DNA from: JAFAVZ01 sp036009105
Lineage (GTDB): Bacteria; Acidobacteriota; Thermoanaerobaculia; Gp7-AA8
Direction of reading: 5' to 3'
Assembly: GCA_036009105.1 (NCBI GenBank)
Contig: DASYMJ010000002.1
Coordinates: 1 to 5,348 of the forward strand
DNA length: 5,348 nt
Below the pieces are notes generated by a model. That model was not told the origin of the DNA. It ran no database searches and worked only from the letters and a program-made list of their open reading frames with translations. Numbering within the stretch: the stretch's first letter is position 1; each line of letters starts with the position of its first letter. Below are positions 5,011-5,348 of this stretch, piece after piece. The position numbers and the translations under genes are program-made.

Positions 5011-5048
5011 CCGAGCGGAAGCCGTGTCCCTCGTCCCGGAGGTGGACG

Positions 5049-5175
5049 GTGGCGGAAGAAAAAGTGTTCCTCAACGATGGCGGTATCTATGTGTCGAACA
5101 CGCGTGTGCTGTTGCAGGGAACGACGTACGCGACGGCCAACATCACGTCGGTGAGCAAGCGTCATATGCCGGCTA
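5049..5175 (+). pseudogene. 5' fragment of a DUF6232-like gene, cut by an IS630-family insertion
   Basis: The start is GTG at 5049, supported by a perfect GGAGG (5038-5042) with a 6-base spacer. The encoded N-terminus (VAEEKVFLNDGGIYVSNTRV, followed by LLQGTTYATANITSVS) matches my memory of the opening of DUF6232-type proteins: a short beta-rich domain with the hallmark TYA...NITSV, normally followed by two membrane helices in a protein of well over 100 residues. Here the frame ends after only 45 codons (TAA 5184-5186), and the last residues (SGL) appear to come from inserted DNA: the match stops at about MPA, right at a TA dinucleotide (5174-5175), the target preferred by IS630. The frame is open upstream of 5049, but that part looks non-coding. 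The fragment lacks its membrane part and is probably non-functional. A naturally tiny protein is the alternative, which I think less likely. Confidence 0.6.
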
Positions 5176-5348
5176 GTGGCCTGTAACGGTGAATTTGACA
5201 GCGGCGAACGATGTTCTCCGATGCATGATACTGAACGTGCTTCGTCTGTCGGAGGCCGAGCGGATAGAGCTGGAGCGGCGCGTGCGATCAAGACGGTTTC
5301 GCGCCGATGACGTGCGCCGGGCGAGAGTCATCCTCATGCTCGCCGATG
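5174..5348 (+). mobile_element. Left end of an IS630-family insertion sequence (continues past the window)
   Basis: The element is inferred from the transposase that starts at 5225 and from the abrupt end of the DUF6232-like frame at the TA at 5174-5175. IS630 / Tc1-mariner elements insert at TA and duplicate it (family knowledge). The 49 bp between that TA and the transposase ATG (starting GTGGCCTGTAACGG) would be the left terminal repeat and promoter. The right end lies outside the window, so the terminal inverted repeat cannot be confirmed and the left boundary is approximate. Confidence 0.55.
5225..5348 (+). CDS. IS630-family transposase, N-terminal 41 residues only
   Basis: The visible part (LRLSEAERIELERRVRSR followed by RFRADDVRRARVILMLAD) is the characteristic N-terminal helical segment of IS630-family transposases. 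It normally leads into helix-turn-helix DNA-binding domains and then a DDE catalytic domain (DDE_3) that cuts and joins element ends at TA sites. Everything after residue 41, including the catalytic residues, lies beyond the window, so I cannot say whether it is intact. The ATG at 5225 is my choice because the family motif starts a few residues later; GTG at 5189, in the same frame, is an alternative start, and a TAG at 5174 closes the frame upstream. No clear Shine-Dalgarno precedes either start, as is common for IS genes. Confidence 0.82.
   Translation, partial: MILNVLRLSEAERIELERRVRSRRFRADDVRRARVILMLAD

Noticed and set aside
4914..5048. Upstream extension of the DUF6232-like frame to an ATG at 4914
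   Set aside because: It would overlap the start of the divergent gene and lacks family similarity; GGAGG before GTG 5049 marks the real start.

Overview
This is a high-GC bacterial window that looks like Acidobacteriota. That assignment is an inference from composition, from the style of the ECF sigma / zinc-finger anti-sigma / HEAT-repeat gene set, and from a TPR protein with an N-terminal membrane anchor of a type I associate with that phylum; no rRNA or other marker is present. I see no tRNA, rRNA or CRISPR.

Layout. On the minus strand, reading from about 3316 down to 1, is one compact cluster: an ECF sigma factor; an overlapping membrane anti-sigma factor with an HX3CX2C zinc motif; a secreted HEAT-repeat protein 8 bp further on; and a membrane-anchored TPR protein 21 bp after that, cut by the left window edge. 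Divergently on the plus strand, across a short intergenic region with a perfect dyad, lies a secreted DUF4097-like protein built on an 18-residue NGG ladder (3435-4280). It converges almost head-on (4 bp between stop codons) with an unrecognised secreted protein of 214 residues (4285-4929, minus), whose base composition is clearly less GC-rich. Its ribosome binding site sits inside a strong hairpin. Divergent from that gene is the 5' end of a DUF6232-like gene (from 5049, excellent Shine-Dalgarno). It appears to be cut after about 42 codons by an IS630-family element whose transposase begins at 5225 and leaves the window on the right.

How the genes may work together. The sigma and anti-sigma proteins form a classical membrane-to-nucleoid signalling pair. 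The anti-sigma has one transmembrane helix and a helical outer domain, and the next gene encodes an exported repeat-scaffold protein that could bind that domain. The divergent DUF4097-like protein is a plausible regulon member or co-sensor at the envelope. This is inference from gene order and domain type, not shown by the sequence. The points most worth a second look are: the IS630 disruption of the DUF6232-like gene; a REP-like GC-rich palindrome lying in frame inside the anti-sigma coding region; the hairpin masking the ribosome binding site of the 214-residue gene; the palindrome that carries both convergent stop codons; and the alternating two-type HEAT super-repeat.
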